Notes: generated from the sequence alone by a model not told the origin. Positions 11,282-20,299 are shown, numbered from the stretch's first letter. The stretch: 64,000 nucleotides of DNA from Shewanella sp. KT0246 (GCF_019654955.1 NZ_BPEV01000003.1:62001-126000), one strand, 5' to 3'. Program-made: numbers and translations.

Positions 11282-12007
11282 TTATTCAAACCACTGTTTA
11301 TGGCTATTATCAGTATTGCATTCGATTAACGCAGCTGCGGCTTTATCTGGATAGTTACTGAAAATACCATCAACACCTAAGCCCTTAAGTGCGCAAATGT
11401 CTTCAGGATTATCGACGGTATAAACATAAATCTTTGCACCTCGTTGGTGAGCATCTTTTACCATTTCATGGGTAACAAAATGTATGTCGACATGAATAGA
11501 GTAGGCATTTAATGCAGTGACTGATTCTGCGTAATGCAGTGGTACTCCAGCAAGAATTGGAGCAACTCTGGCATTTGGAAAATGTTGTTTAACAAGGTTT
11601 AGATGTGGTTGATTAAACGATGAAACCAATAATTGCTCATCGGTAAAGTTTAGCTCACTGATTAGCTTAGGATAAATAGCTATTAAAGGCTCAGCGGTGC
11701 GATAGCCCTTTAATTCGATATTCACAATACAACGACCATTAATTAACTCCATCACTTGCCACAGAGTTGGTATTGGATGTTGCTTTATAGTGACGTTATT
11801 GATTTCTTGTTTCGATTTTAGGTGAGTTAAGCCGAAGCCTGAAGTTTTGAGTTCAAGTCGGCGATCATGAAATACATAGAGCTCACCTTCAATGTTATAA
11901 ACATCAAGTTCAATAGCTTGCACATTCAGTGCAAGTGCCTTCTCCATAGCTGCTAAGGTGTTTTCTACTTCATAACCACTTGCGCCACGGTGTGCAAAAA
12001 TCAGCAT
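11282..12007 (-). CDS. Glycerophosphodiester phosphodiesterase, cytoplasmic type
   Basis: The 241-residue GDPD TIM-barrel hydrolyses deacylated phospholipids to glycerol-3-phosphate and an alcohol. Motifs are HRGASGYEVENT at the N-terminus, ELDVYNIEGELYVFHD (Glu/Asp metal ligands and second His), NIELKGY and the C-terminal YTVDNPEDICAL. No signal peptide is present, so it resembles UgpQ rather than periplasmic GlpQ. It is the last gene of the leftward run rsgA-psd-DMT-mscK-GDPD, four bases after the mscK stop. Confidence 0.92.
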   Translation of the reverse strand: MLIFAHRGASGYEVENTLAAMEKALALNVQAIELDVYNIEGELYVFHDRRLELKTSGFGLTHLKSKQEINNVTIKQHPIPTLWQVMELINGRCIVNIELKGYRTAEPLIAIYPKLISELNFTDEQLLVSSFNQPHLNLVKQHFPNARVAPILAGVPLHYAESVTALNAYSIHVDIHFVTHEMVKDAHQRGAKIYVYTVDNPEDICALKGLGVDGIFSNYPDKAAAALIECNTDNSHKQWFE

Positions 12008-12011
12008 TTAT

Positions 12012-15000
12012 CTAGCCTTTAATAATTTGGTTAATATCACGAGACTGACCATTATTAATATGGATTTCCATTTGTGGATAGGCCAACTCAACGTGATTAT
12101 CTTTTAGTTTTTTACAGATACGCTTATGTAAATTGTGTCTTAATGGCCAACGATCACTCATGTCTTTAGCATAAGATCTCACTTCATAATCTTGGGTGTG
12201 CTGGCCAAAGCCTGCAAACCAAACTTCTGGTTCAGGGAAGGTCAATGATAAATCGCATTCTCTTACAGCTTGATGAAGTAACGCTTCAACTTTTGATGGG
12301 TCTGCATCACGCTGAACCGATACGCTAACGATTACACGTGTGATTGGATCTGATAGAGACCAGTTAACGAGTTGTTCGGTAATAAAGGCTTTGTTGGGCA
12401 CAATGATTTCTTTTCTGTCCCAGTCGACAATAGTAGTGGCCCGAATTTCAATTTTGCTTACAGTACCGGTTAAATCGCGGATTGTGACGGTATCGCCAAT
12501 ACGAATAGGCTTTTCGAATAAGATGATTAAACCAGAAATAAAGTTGGCAAAAATCTCTTGCATACCAAAGCCTAAGCCGACAGATAGAGCGGCAACTAAC
12601 CACTGTAATTTCGACCATTCAACTCCGATGGTTGAGAACCCGACTAACAAGCCAAGCAATATGACTAAGTAACTACTCACTGTGGTAATCGCAAAGCCCG
12701 TACCAGGGGGTAATTCAAGTCGTTGCAAAATGGTCAGCTCCAGCAAACCAGGCAAATTCTTGGCAATCATTACCGAGAAACCGACGACAGTAAATGAAAA
12801 CAGGATTGATTTAAGTGTGATTGGAATTTGCTGCTCAATCCCATTCACTACTGAGTTAGTATTCCACAAGGTGATGCCATCTAAAAAGGAAAATAATGCG
12901 GTATGGGTTTGAGATACTAATGCCAGTAAACTACCAAAGAAAGCCAATATTAATAGCGACCGCACTAAACCTAACGATTGGCTGGCAATAGTTTCTAGGT
13001 CAACAATCGGCTCTTCATAGTTATCGTTAACATCAGCAGCGTTATTAAGGTCACCACGTTCACGCTGTGCAAGGCGCTCTGCTCGGCGTGCTTTGGCGCG
13101 GTCGAAAGCAATTAGCCGTCTTTCGATTAACATCCAACGTTTTATCAATTGATATAGCAGCAAAAAGCCTAAGCCGAGTAGTAAAGATAATTGTAGCTGT
13201 AATAACACTTGGAAGGCACTAAAGTAATAGCCAATAATAGCTAAAACTATACAACCACTAGGCACGGCAATAAGGAATGCCCACATGAGCTTGTTTAATA
13301 GTTTCATGTTCTTGCCATCATTGGCATTCGCACGAAAGTCATTAATAAACGTGTACATATCACGATAAAGAATAAGCAAGGTGATAGTGAAAACTAAAAA
13401 TGCACCTCGGCCAATACTATTACGGATCAAAGATGCGTCAATTGCCTCGCTGAAACCCATAATGCCGATAAGTGGCCAACTCACAAAAATAAATCTTAAG
13501 GTTTTTTCTTGTAGGCGTTTAACTAAAGGCTGTGGGCGTCTGAAGTGACTAATGAGAATACCATTGTCTAATGACAATAAGGCGAAGAATCGATACACCC
13601 AATAAGCGCAGCCAATTGACAGTATTCCAACACCAATTGAGTGAACAAAATTGAGTTCTGAGGAAAAAAAGATAAAACCCGCAAGCAGTAAAGGAAGAGG
13701 CTTTACTAACGAATAAAGCAAAGACAACCCGAGTGTCTTGGCTGTATAGATGAACTTATCTTGGGTTACGTTACCGACATTTTGACCATAATCTTCAATC
13801 GCTCGACTAAACTTAGGAGTTAATAAATCTTGCGCCATTAAGCAGAGGATTAAAATAATTACCCACCAAGCCCAATAAATATTTTGAGCCTGCCAAGCTT
13901 GTTTTAACTTTTCTCTTTGAGGAGCTTGAGTTAACCAAACAGTGGCATTTTTTAAATCGATTAACCATAAACCTGAAATGCTGGCTGCGTTTGGTACCCA
14001 AAATAAGTGCTCATTGAGAGTATTTTTTAAGCGTAAATAAATGCGATTTAATTGTTCATTACTATTACGTAATTTAGCTTGTTCATTGAGGTAAACATCG
14101 TAGTTTTGCACCAACTGTTCAATTAAGCTTTGCTGTGATTCAAGCAGCTTTACTTGAGTATGATTCAGAAAGTCTTCATTGGTGATTTGTTGCTTATTTA
14201 ACGCTTTTTGTTGCTCAGCTTGATAGCGCTTTAAGCGAGAGTCGGCAATTTCAGACAGTAACAGATCTTGATTTGGCGGCTTAGGTAAAGATTGCAGCAT
14301 TTGCAAGAATCTATCGCCGAAGGCTGAGTTAGTTTCAACCCAAGTGATTTGTTCTTCCACATTGGTTAATTGTAGGGCATAGGATTGATATTGTTTTTCT
14401 GTCTTTTCTTGCAGGGTTATTACGCGGGTGATGCCGTCGGTTATTCGAATAAGTTCTTGGGCGTATTGCTGATTTTGCTGACTTATTTGCTGCGAAACGG
14501 TATCGGCTAACTGTTGCTCATCAATAATATTATTAGCAATGGTATTAGCTGCTTGCTGTTGGCGGTTCTGATTATTTTTCTTATTTAATGTTTCAATTAA
14601 CTTTTCTTGTTGCGCATGCTCAATACGCAATAGCTGTAACTGTAATTGGGTGATTCGTTTTTGTTTGGGGCTGCTCGATAACTCAGAGGTCAAAGTATCA
14701 ATGTGTTGTACGAGTAATTCGCCTTGCAAGCGATGAAGTTGCCCTAAAGGTGTGTCAGCAGGGGCTAGTTGGGTTCTTTGATACTGAGTTGAAGCGTCTT
14801 TTGCCTGTCTTAATAAACTAGGCAATTGTTGCTGCCTTTTGGTTAAGTTGACTAATTGTTCACTTAAATCATTTTCTGATTGCTTGAGTTCAGATAAGTG
14901 ATAGTAGGCCATCGAAGCTTGCTGTCCTTCATCTACATCCGTGCTGATAGAGATTTCGGCAGTGGGTTTATTAATCTCGGTCGTGATTTTTTGGATAATC

Positions 15001-15215
15001 ACTTCACTATTTCTCTCAAGCTCAAGATAGCTTTTTTCTTCCATATCGAGTTTTTCGATACTGGTTTTCACGTTTTCAATTTGTGTCTGTAAATCTGTGA
15101 TTTGCGATGAATTGCTGCCTTGAGAAAGGCCCAGGCGTTTATCAAGCTGCAGAGGTGAGTTTGCCGATGCAAAAAAAGGAATAAAGCACAGTATAAAAAA
15201 CGCAATACGTAACAT
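12012..15215 (-). CDS. mscK: Large mechanosensitive channel of MscK/KefA type
   Basis: This 1067-residue protein has a signal peptide (AFFILCFIPFFASA) and a long periplasmic coiled-coil region to about residue 440. A set of membrane helices follows, then the MscS pore and beta domain near residues 800-1000 (GVEWSKLQWLVAALSVGLGFG, FEKPIRIGDTVTI, EIIVPNKAFITEQLVNWSL). MscK channels open on membrane tension and release ions during hypo-osmotic shock. It overlaps no neighbour: GDPD follows four bases later and the DMT transporter ends 51 bases upstream. The size fits MscK/MscM rather than MscS. The K+-dependence of true MscK cannot be judged, so the symbol is by architecture. Confidence 0.88.
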   Translation of the reverse strand: MLRIAFFILCFIPFFASANSPLQLDKRLGLSQGSNSSQITDLQTQIENVKTSIEKLDMEEKSYLELERNSEVIIQKITTEINKPTAEISISTDVDEGQQASMAYYHLSELKQSENDLSEQLVNLTKRQQQLPSLLRQAKDASTQYQRTQLAPADTPLGQLHRLQGELLVQHIDTLTSELSSSPKQKRITQLQLQLLRIEHAQQEKLIETLNKKNNQNRQQQAANTIANNIIDEQQLADTVSQQISQQNQQYAQELIRITDGITRVITLQEKTEKQYQSYALQLTNVEEQITWVETNSAFGDRFLQMLQSLPKPPNQDLLLSEIADSRLKRYQAEQQKALNKQQITNEDFLNHTQVKLLESQQSLIEQLVQNYDVYLNEQAKLRNSNEQLNRIYLRLKNTLNEHLFWVPNAASISGLWLIDLKNATVWLTQAPQREKLKQAWQAQNIYWAWWVIILILCLMAQDLLTPKFSRAIEDYGQNVGNVTQDKFIYTAKTLGLSLLYSLVKPLPLLLAGFIFFSSELNFVHSIGVGILSIGCAYWVYRFFALLSLDNGILISHFRRPQPLVKRLQEKTLRFIFVSWPLIGIMGFSEAIDASLIRNSIGRGAFLVFTITLLILYRDMYTFINDFRANANDGKNMKLLNKLMWAFLIAVPSGCIVLAIIGYYFSAFQVLLQLQLSLLLGLGFLLLYQLIKRWMLIERRLIAFDRAKARRAERLAQRERGDLNNAADVNDNYEEPIVDLETIASQSLGLVRSLLILAFFGSLLALVSQTHTALFSFLDGITLWNTNSVVNGIEQQIPITLKSILFSFTVVGFSVMIAKNLPGLLELTILQRLELPPGTGFAITTVSSYLVILLGLLVGFSTIGVEWSKLQWLVAALSVGLGFGMQEIFANFISGLIILFEKPIRIGDTVTIRDLTGTVSKIEIRATTIVDWDRKEIIVPNKAFITEQLVNWSLSDPITRVIVSVSVQRDADPSKVEALLHQAVRECDLSLTFPEPEVWFAGFGQHTQDYEVRSYAKDMSDRWPLRHNLHKRICKKLKDNHVELAYPQMEIHINNGQSRDINQIIKG

Positions 15216-15266
15216 AGGGAATGATTGCTAGTGAGAGACTAATACAATGGTAACAAAAACCTGAGT

Positions 15267-16166
15267 TTACGCTTTATTTTTTTTCTGATTTTGCTGAGTT
15301 TCGAATATTGCTGTGGCTAAAATAATCAACCCTCCAATCACTGTATTCAAGTTGACGTGTTCATTGAGTAATAATAACGCTAGCACTGTACCGTAAAAAG
15401 GTTGTAAGCAAGACACTAATCCGACAGTTTTCGCGCTCAGTTGCCGCAATGATGAGGCGAATAATGCGTGCGGGGCAGCGGTAAATAATACACCTAAAAC
15501 AGCAATTGTTAGCCAGATATCAATACTAATAGTGCTCAGTTCTACCTCTAAGAAAGGGCTTAACACAATGACAGCGACTAAGGTTTGATAAAACATCGCT
15601 TGGGGGCCGCTATATTCCGAAAAATATTTTTTATGCAATATGTTACGAGCAGTAAATAACGCGGCAGAAAGTACGCCAATTGCGATACCTAAAGTGACAT
15701 CATTATCTAGGTTAGGCTCAGGAATGAGCAGAAAAACCCCTGTTAACACAGCGATACCAGAGAGTAAGTCAATTAACCTTAAGCGGGTTTTATTGACTAA
15801 GGGTTCAATTAACACTGTCATGACTGGATAGGTAAAAAAAGCAATCATGCCAACGGCTACCGATGATAACTGCATTGAGGCAAAGTAAGTAACCCAATGT
15901 AAGCTCACTAAAAGCCCTAAACCAACAGCGATTAAATAATGCTTTGGCTTTGATAGCAGTAATGCTTGGCGATTTATCTTTACGATACAAGCGAGCACAA
16001 AGAAAGCGACAGCGCAGCGAAGAACGGTAATATCTAGCGCATTAAGAGGAATGATTTTTGAAAATAGTGCCGTGCCACCAAACAGTAACACAGCAATATG
16101 AAGCTGAATTAACCCTGATGTATTAGATAAATCAGGGCGTCCAGATCTAATTATGCCGAGTGGCAT
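15267..16166 (-). CDS. EamA/DMT-family transporter
   Basis: This is a ten-helix drug/metabolite transporter of 299 residues with two EamA repeats: about residues 20-150 with LHWVTYFASMQLSSVAVGMI, and 165-290 with ARNILHKKYF and SLRQLSAKTVGLVSCLQPFYGTVLALL. Substrate is unknown; relatives export amino acids, nucleosides or other metabolites. It starts ten bases after the psd stop and is probably co-transcribed with psd. Confidence 0.88.
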   Translation of the reverse strand: MPLGIIRSGRPDLSNTSGLIQLHIAVLLFGGTALFSKIIPLNALDITVLRCAVAFFVLACIVKINRQALLLSKPKHYLIAVGLGLLVSLHWVTYFASMQLSSVAVGMIAFFTYPVMTVLIEPLVNKTRLRLIDLLSGIAVLTGVFLLIPEPNLDNDVTLGIAIGVLSAALFTARNILHKKYFSEYSGPQAMFYQTLVAVIVLSPFLEVELSTISIDIWLTIAVLGVLFTAAPHALFASSLRQLSAKTVGLVSCLQPFYGTVLALLLLNEHVNLNTVIGGLIILATAIFETQQNQKKNKA

Positions 16167-16175
16167 TATAAAAAT

Positions 16176-17036
16176 CTATTTTAAATGAGCGAAAGGTTGA
16201 CCCATTCGAGTCGTCTCAGTTGGTTCTACGCCTTCTGCAAACGTATCAATCGCATCTTGACCAAATAACATAACAACTGTTGAACCTAATTTAAAACGGC
16301 CCATTTCAGCGCCTTTTTCAAGGGTTAAAGCGTCAGTGCCTTCAGTTGGGTAGTCCCAAGTGAAGACCTGCTTGCCACATGGTGGGGTCACTGTACCAGC
16401 CCATATGGTTTCAATGCTTGCCACAATTGTTGCGCCTACTAATACCATAGCCATGGGACCTACTTCAGTCTCAAAAATGGCTACAACACGTTCATTACGT
16501 GCGAATAAACCAGGTACGTTTTGCGCTGTCAGCGGGTTCACTGAAAATAACTCGCCTGGCACGTAGGTCATTTTTGATAAGGTACCAGTGATAGGCATGT
16601 GGATACGATGGTAGTCTTTTGGTGCTAAATAAATAGTAGCGAAATCACCGCCATTAAAGCGCTCGGCATCTTTTTGTTGTCCGCCTAATAAAGCCAATGT
16701 GGTGTAATCATGGTTTTTGGCTTGGACAATCTTACCCGCTTCAATAGGGCCGCATTGACTCACAGCGCCATCGACAGGATGAGCCATAGTTTTAGCGTCA
16801 TCAACAATAGGGCGAAGGCCTGGTTTTAAAGCACGAGTAAAGAATGCATTAAATGTTTTGTACGTTTCTGGTTCGCTCTGCGCCGCTTCTGACATATCAA
16901 TTTTATATTGTTTGATAAACCATTTAATACCAGCAGTTGTTATCGCGCCAGCTTCCGCTGCTGCAAGCTTACCTACAAGGCGTGATAGCAAATGTTTAGG
17001 TAAGATATATTGCAAAGCAATTTTAACAGAATCCAA
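16176..17036 (-). CDS. psd: Phosphatidylserine decarboxylase proenzyme
   Basis: Psd converts phosphatidylserine to phosphatidylethanolamine at the inner membrane. The autocleavage motif is LGST at residues 250-253, where Ser252 becomes the pyruvoyl group of the small subunit. Family motifs [17 protein letters not shown] and KDYHRIHMP are present. The 286-residue length is normal. The start is TTG at 17036 with AAGGG seven bases upstream. It follows rsgA by 66 bases; rsgA-psd-mscK clustering is common in gammaproteobacteria. Confidence 0.96.
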   Translation of the reverse strand: MDSVKIALQYILPKHLLSRLVGKLAAAEAGAITTAGIKWFIKQYKIDMSEAAQSEPETYKTFNAFFTRALKPGLRPIVDDAKTMAHPVDGAVSQCGPIEAGKIVQAKNHDYTTLALLGGQQKDAERFNGGDFATIYLAPKDYHRIHMPITGTLSKMTYVPGELFSVNPLTAQNVPGLFARNERVVAIFETEVGPMAMVLVGATIVASIETIWAGTVTPPCGKQVFTWDYPTEGTDALTLEKGAEMGRFKLGSTVVMLFGQDAIDTFAEGVEPTETTRMGQPFAHLK

Positions 17037-17102
17037 TTGAGTACCCTTTTTAGTTATTTATTTGGTGCTTATCTTGATATTTTTAAAACTAAATTTGTTA
17101 GC

Positions 17103-18158
17103 TTATTCGTCTAAAGCTCTGAAGTGTCGAGCATGACGTTGTTCATCAAGACTGGCAATAATTCGATGATAATTATTAAATCTATCTTCGGTTATTTTCC
17201 CATCCGCGAGTGCTGCTTGCAAGGCGCATCCCGGATCATTACCGTGTTTACAATCTCTGAACTTACAAGTGCCGATGTATTCTCTGAATTCAATAAAGCA
17301 TTCACCTACGCGGGGCGCAGGTAAATGCCATAAAGCAAATTCACGAACACCCGGAGAATCGATTAAGTCTCCACCGCTTTCGAAGTGCAATAATTTTGCG
17401 GTTGTGGTGGTGTGTTGTCCTAAGCCAGAGTTTCCAGATACATCACCAATCTGAAGGTCTGCTTCGGGCATTAATGCATTGATCAATGATGACTTACCCA
17501 CACCTGACTGACCCGCAAATACACTAATGCTATCAGAAAGTAATGATTTTATTTGTTCAACACCTTCACCTGTGTGACTGCTGACCATATAAACAGGGTA
17601 ACCAATTTGGCGATAACGCTCTAAAGCCACTTCGACTTCTTCACGATTTTCATCGGTTAATAAATCCATTTTATTAAGGATGATAACCGGTGGAATTGAG
17701 GTATCTTCTGCGGCCACTAAATATCGGTCGATAATTTGCGTGGTAAAACTTGGCAAAATTGACGAGACAATTAAAATCTGATCAATATTGGCAGCAATAA
17801 TTTTTACGCCGTCATATAAATCTGGACGGGTGAGGGAAGACTTACGTGGGTGGACTGCTTCAACGATTCCGCCAATACCACGGTCGGTCTCAGTGGCTAA
17901 GCGAACAAGAACTTTGTCACCGGTTACGAGACTGGTGATATTGCGGCGAATATTACAACGCGCCACAGTACCGTCTTCGGTTTCGATGTCTGCGTGCTGG
18001 CCGAAACGTGAAATAACGATTCCCTGTTGTTCTGGTCCCAGTAGACTATCCTGTAGATCGTTGGCTTGATCTGGATTATCTTTACGCTTTAGGCGTTTAC
18101 TTTGGTTGTCGCGCATTCTGCGCTTTTGACCTTGGCTAAGTGGTTTCTTTTTACTCAC
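17103..18158 (-). CDS. rsgA: Small ribosomal subunit biogenesis GTPase RsgA
   Basis: RsgA is a circularly permuted GTPase that helps late 30S maturation. It has an N-terminal OB fold, G4 NKMDLL before G1 [12 protein letters not shown] and G3 DSPG, then a C-terminal zinc domain ([22 protein letters not shown]). The frame is open to a TTG at 18164; the GTG at 18158 gives [14 protein letters not shown], matching the usual family N-terminus, so I prefer it. It is divergent from orn, as in enterics, and heads the leftward psd operon. Confidence 0.95.
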   Translation of the reverse strand: MSKKKPLSQGQKRRMRDNQSKRLKRKDNPDQANDLQDSLLGPEQQGIVISRFGQHADIETEDGTVARCNIRRNITSLVTGDKVLVRLATETDRGIGGIVEAVHPRKSSLTRPDLYDGVKIIAANIDQILIVSSILPSFTTQIIDRYLVAAEDTSIPPVIILNKMDLLTDENREEVEVALERYRQIGYPVYMVSSHTGEGVEQIKSLLSDSISVFAGQSGVGKSSLINALMPEADLQIGDVSGNSGLGQHTTTTAKLLHFESGGDLIDSPGVREFALWHLPAPRVGECFIEFREYIGTCKFRDCKHGNDPGCALQAALADGKITEDRFNNYHRIIASLDEQRHARHFRALDE

Positions 18159-18271
18159 AGGCAAATCTTCATTAATTAGGTGTTTTTTTGTCGTATAAAA
18201 AAACAGTATGATACACCCTCTTTAATAAAAAAGCCTGAATTTAGGGCTTTTGACAGAATAAGGCAGATATT

Positions 18272-18817
18272 ATGGCTGTAAACTCGAGCAATCTGATTTG
18301 GGTTGATTTGGAAATGACTGGTTTAGAGCCCAGTATCGATCGTATTATTGAAATTGCGACGATTGTGACTGACCAAGAATTGAATATTATTGCCCAAGGC
18401 CCTGTTATGGCGGTTCATCAATCTGATGAAGTGTTAGCAGGTATGGACGACTGGAACCAAAAACATCATGGCGAGTCTGGATTAATTGATCGCGTTAAAA
18501 GCAGTCAACATTCTGAAGAAGATGTTATAAAAGCAACGATTGAGTTTTTAGAGCAATACGTGCCTAAAGGTGCTTCACCAATGTGTGGCAATAGCATTGG
18601 GCAAGATCGCCGATTTTTGAATAAATATATGCTCGAATTAGAAAACTTCTTTCATTACCGCAATATTGATGTCAGCACGATTAAAGAGCTAACGAACCGC
18701 TGGAAGCCAGAAATCATGCAAGGCTTTAGTAAAAAGAATACCCATCAAGCATTAGAAGATATTAAAGAGTCTATTGCTGAATTGCAGTTTTATCGCCAAG
18801 AAGTATTTAAAATTTAA
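18272..18817 (+). CDS. orn: Oligoribonuclease
   Basis: Orn is a DEDDh 3'-5' exonuclease that degrades 2-5-nt RNAs and pGpG, the last step of RNA turnover and c-di-GMP breakdown. The acidic residues lie in [11 protein letters not shown], in [13 protein letters not shown] and in HQALEDI, the last with the catalytic His. The 181-residue length is standard. A GC-rich hairpin-like sequence (AAAAGCCT / AGGGCTTTT, 18229-18251) lies in its leader. The tRNA-Gly array starts 127 bases downstream with its own promoter. Confidence 0.97.
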   Translation: MAVNSSNLIWVDLEMTGLEPSIDRIIEIATIVTDQELNIIAQGPVMAVHQSDEVLAGMDDWNQKHHGESGLIDRVKSSQHSEEDVIKATIEFLEQYVPKGASPMCGNSIGQDRRFLNKYMLELENFFHYRNIDVSTIKELTNRWKPEIMQGFSKKNTHQALEDIKESIAELQFYRQEVFKI

Positions 18818-18846
18818 GCAAACAAACTTTTTTTTCAAATTAGGGG

Positions 18847-18874
18847 TTGCAGTGTAGTGAATATTACATATAAT
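18847..18874 (+). promoter_or_regulatory. Sigma-70 promoter of the tRNA-Gly array
   Basis: TTGCAG (18847-18852), a 16-base spacer and a perfect TATAAT (18869-18874) are followed by a GC-rich discriminator GCGGCC. That discriminator is typical of stable-RNA promoters under growth-rate and stringent control. The start should be near 18881, about 64 bases before the first tRNA. Confidence 0.75.
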
Positions 18875-18944
18875 GCGGCCTCAACTTTTTACAGCAAGAC
18901 TCTTGCTGAATGTAGTTGAAAATTGAAAATTGCAGCACCAAGAT

Positions 18945-19020
18945 GCGACATTAGCTCAGTTGGTAGAGCGATACCTTGCCAAGGTATAGGTCATCAGTTC
19001 GAACCTGATATGTCGCTCCA
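18945..19020 (+). tRNA. tRNA-Gly (GCC), copy 1
   Basis: A 76-base cloverleaf with encoded CCA: acceptor GCGACAT pairs with ATGTCGC, D loop AGCTCAGTTGGTAGAGC, anticodon stem ATACC/GGTAT with GCC in loop TTGCCAA, and T loop TTCGAAC. The GCC anticodon reads GGC and GGU glycine codons. It is preceded by AAGATG, which recurs before copies 2 and 3. Confidence 0.97.
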
Positions 19021-19043
19021 ATTTTCAATATAAAATTTGAAAT

Positions 19044-19107
19044 GTGACATTAGCTCAGTTGGTTTTGGTTTAAACGATACCTTGCCAAATGTGTTGATAA
19101 CGCAACA
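19044..19107 (+). pseudogene. Decayed tRNA-Gly copy (A)
   Basis: The first half aligns with the intact tRNA (GTGACATTAGCTCAGTTGG, later CGATACCTTGCCAA). The D loop carries a TTTTGGTTTAAA replacement, and everything after the anticodon loop is replaced by ATGTGTTGATAACGCAACA. No anticodon-stem 3' side, T arm or acceptor 3' strand remains, so it cannot fold as tRNA. The end forms a small hairpin, TGTTG-ATAACG-CAACA (19092-19107), four bases before intact copy 2. Confidence 0.85.
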
Positions 19108-19111
19108 AGAT

Positions 19112-19187
19112 GCGACATTAGCTCAGTTGGTAGAGCGATACCTTGCCAAGGTATAGGTCATCAGTTCGAACCTGATATGTCGCTCCA
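19112..19187 (+). tRNA. tRNA-Gly (GCC), copy 2
   Basis: Identical in all 76 bases to copy 1, with anticodon GCC and encoded CCA. It lies between decayed copies A and B. Confidence 0.97.
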
Positions 19188-19210
19188 AATTTTAAAAATT
19201 GAAATGTAGA

Positions 19211-19275
19211 TACGACATTTTCTCAGTTGGCTTTGGTTCAAACGATACCTTGCCAAATGTGTTGATAACGTAACA
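19211..19275 (+). pseudogene. Decayed tRNA-Gly copy (B)
   Basis: Sister of decayed copy A: TACGACATTTTCTCAGTTGG, a CTTTGGTTCAAA D-loop replacement, CGATACCTTGCCAA, then ATGTGTTGATAACGTAACA. It differs from A at only a few positions. The terminal hairpin TGTTG/TAACA (19260-19275) is kept through a G-U pair. It is non-functional as tRNA and sits four bases before intact copy 3. Confidence 0.85.
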
Positions 19276-19279
19276 AGAT

Positions 19280-19355
19280 GCGACATTAGCTCAGTTGGTA
19301 GAGCGATACCTTGCCAAGGTATAGGTCATCAGTTCGAACCTGATATGTCGCTCCA
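19280..19355 (+). tRNA. tRNA-Gly (GCC), copy 3
   Basis: Identical to copies 1 and 2 over 76 bases, with anticodon GCC and CCA end encoded. It is preceded by the same AAGATG. Confidence 0.97.
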
Positions 19356-19378
19356 ATTTCAATAGCAAGTTTTGTAAG

Positions 19379-19454
19379 GCGACATTAGCTCAGTTGGTAG
19401 AGCGATACCTTGCCAAGGTATAGGTCATCAGTTCGAACCTGATATGTCGCTCCA
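19379..19454 (+). tRNA. tRNA-Gly (GCC), copy 4
   Basis: Identical 76-base tRNA, separated from copy 3 by 23 bases with no decayed unit between. Its 3' flank GCTCCAAACTTTCCCTCTGT (19449-19468) recurs with one change after decayed copy C (19591-19610). Confidence 0.97.
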
Positions 19455-19488
19455 AACTTTCCCTCTGTATATTCCAAGCAAAATTTCC

Positions 19489-19596
19489 AAATAAACAATA
19501 GCTCAGTTGCGTTTTTAGCATAGTGATACCTTTTTTGTTGCCAAGGTATTGGTCATCAGTTCGAACCATTCTTGTTGAAAATAATAGGTTGCTCCA
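19489..19596 (+). pseudogene. Decayed tRNA-Gly copy (C) with internal insertions
   Basis: It retains AGCTCAGTTG, GATACCTT, GCCAAGGTATTGGTCATCAG, TTCGAACC and a final GCTCCA. Insertions interrupt the D loop (GTTTTTAGCATA), the anticodon loop (TTTTTTG) and the acceptor side (TTCTTGTTGAAAATAAT). The acceptor 5' strand is lost. It is a clear relative of the four intact genes but cannot give a mature tRNA-Gly. Confidence 0.8.
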
Positions 19597-19636
19597 AACT
19601 TTCTCTCTGTTTTAGCTTAAGTAAACCATTAAATAA

Positions 19637-19690
19637 TAGATCATTAGTTCAGTTACGCTTGTGACATAGTAATTCTTCTGTTTTGCTAGG
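19637..19690 (+). pseudogene. Highly decayed tRNA-Gly remnant (D)
   Basis: GATCATTAGTTCAGTTACGCTTGTGACATAGTAATTC and TGTTTTGCTAGG align to the first half of decayed copy C, and more weakly to the intact tRNA. The remainder is unrecognisable. The preceding 20 bases follow the same flank duplicated after copies 4 and C, which supports origin by tandem duplication. Confidence 0.55.
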
Positions 19691-19840
19691 TTTATTTCAT
19701 ATTGACTAATTTACCTGTCTTTTATATGTAAAATATGAGCTTGCTCAAATATTAGTTGCGAATTATGAACCATAATAAACACAAGCTTTTACAAACTAAT
19801 TTATTGGCTGCATGAGAGTGCAGATACTGGTGGAGTGTTT

Positions 19841-20299
19841 ATGATACGTATTCAACAACTAAGTGAATTGCTTGAATTTATAGCAACATCGCGATTAGAC
19901 ATGAAACAACTTTATAGTCGATTGCATCGTAATGCTGATTCGACTCGAGTGAAAATGATGTTGGAGTACTTGCAGCAACATCAACAGCATGTGCATGACA
20001 GCATTGAAAATTATATTGATGAAGCACCGACACGAATGCTTGATACTTGGTATAAAGACATCACATTTGAAGATTTTAAAAAGCGCTGTAATGAATCTGC
20101 TTTAGCGGCCAATATGACTGAAGACGATGTACTAGAGCTGCATTTAGATCTTGAAAATCGCCTTATTGGTTTAATTGAGAAAACGGCAAATAGCACAGCA
20201 GTGACCGAAATTAAAGAGGCTTTAATGGATCTGGTTCGGGTTGAGCGTACTCAGCAAAAAAGGCTTGTCCATAGCGCACTGAGAATGGACGACATCTAA
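19841..20299 (+). CDS. Uncharacterised all-helical protein
   Basis: This 152-residue, strongly helical, acidic protein has no signal peptide or membrane segment. Heptad-like His/Gln-rich helices (LEYLQQHQQHVHDSIENYID) and paired Glu/His positions give it a ferritin-like or four-helix-bundle look, but I cannot assign a family. The ATG at 19841 was chosen because GGAG lies five bases upstream; the frame also opens at GTG 19835. It is monocistronic between the tRNA array and tsaE, with a strong terminator at 20341. Confidence 0.8.
   Translation: MIRIQQLSELLEFIATSRLDMKQLYSRLHRNADSTRVKMMLEYLQQHQQHVHDSIENYIDEAPTRMLDTWYKDITFEDFKKRCNESALAANMTEDDVLELHLDLENRLIGLIEKTANSTAVTEIKEALMDLVRVERTQQKRLVHSALRMDDI

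Larger units (their letters stand above)
19455..19840 (+). other. Gene-free stretch downstream of the tRNA array
   Basis: This 386-base stretch holds decayed tRNA copies C and D and then AT-rich sequence up to the next gene. No protein-coding frame is convincing. A weak -10-like TATGTAAAATATG region lies near 19726-19736. I see no clear factor-independent terminator for the tRNA operon. Confidence 0.6.

Noticed and set aside
12340..12672. 110-codon rightward frame inside mscK
   Set aside because: Antisense to a well-supported channel gene, with no ribosome site and low-complexity composition typical of a shadow frame.
18229..18251. Terminator or riboswitch-like hairpin before orn
   Set aside because: The AAAAGCCT/AGGGCTTTT arms pair only with a bulge and lie in a short leader; too weak to call as a regulatory RNA.
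19044..19275. Units A and B as functional tRNAs
   Set aside because: They lack the 3' half of the anticodon stem, the T arm and the acceptor 3' strand, so they cannot fold as tRNA.
18945..19690. CRISPR array
   Set aside because: The regular repeats are tRNA genes with encoded CCA and homologous decayed copies, not short repeats with unique spacers; no cas genes are present.
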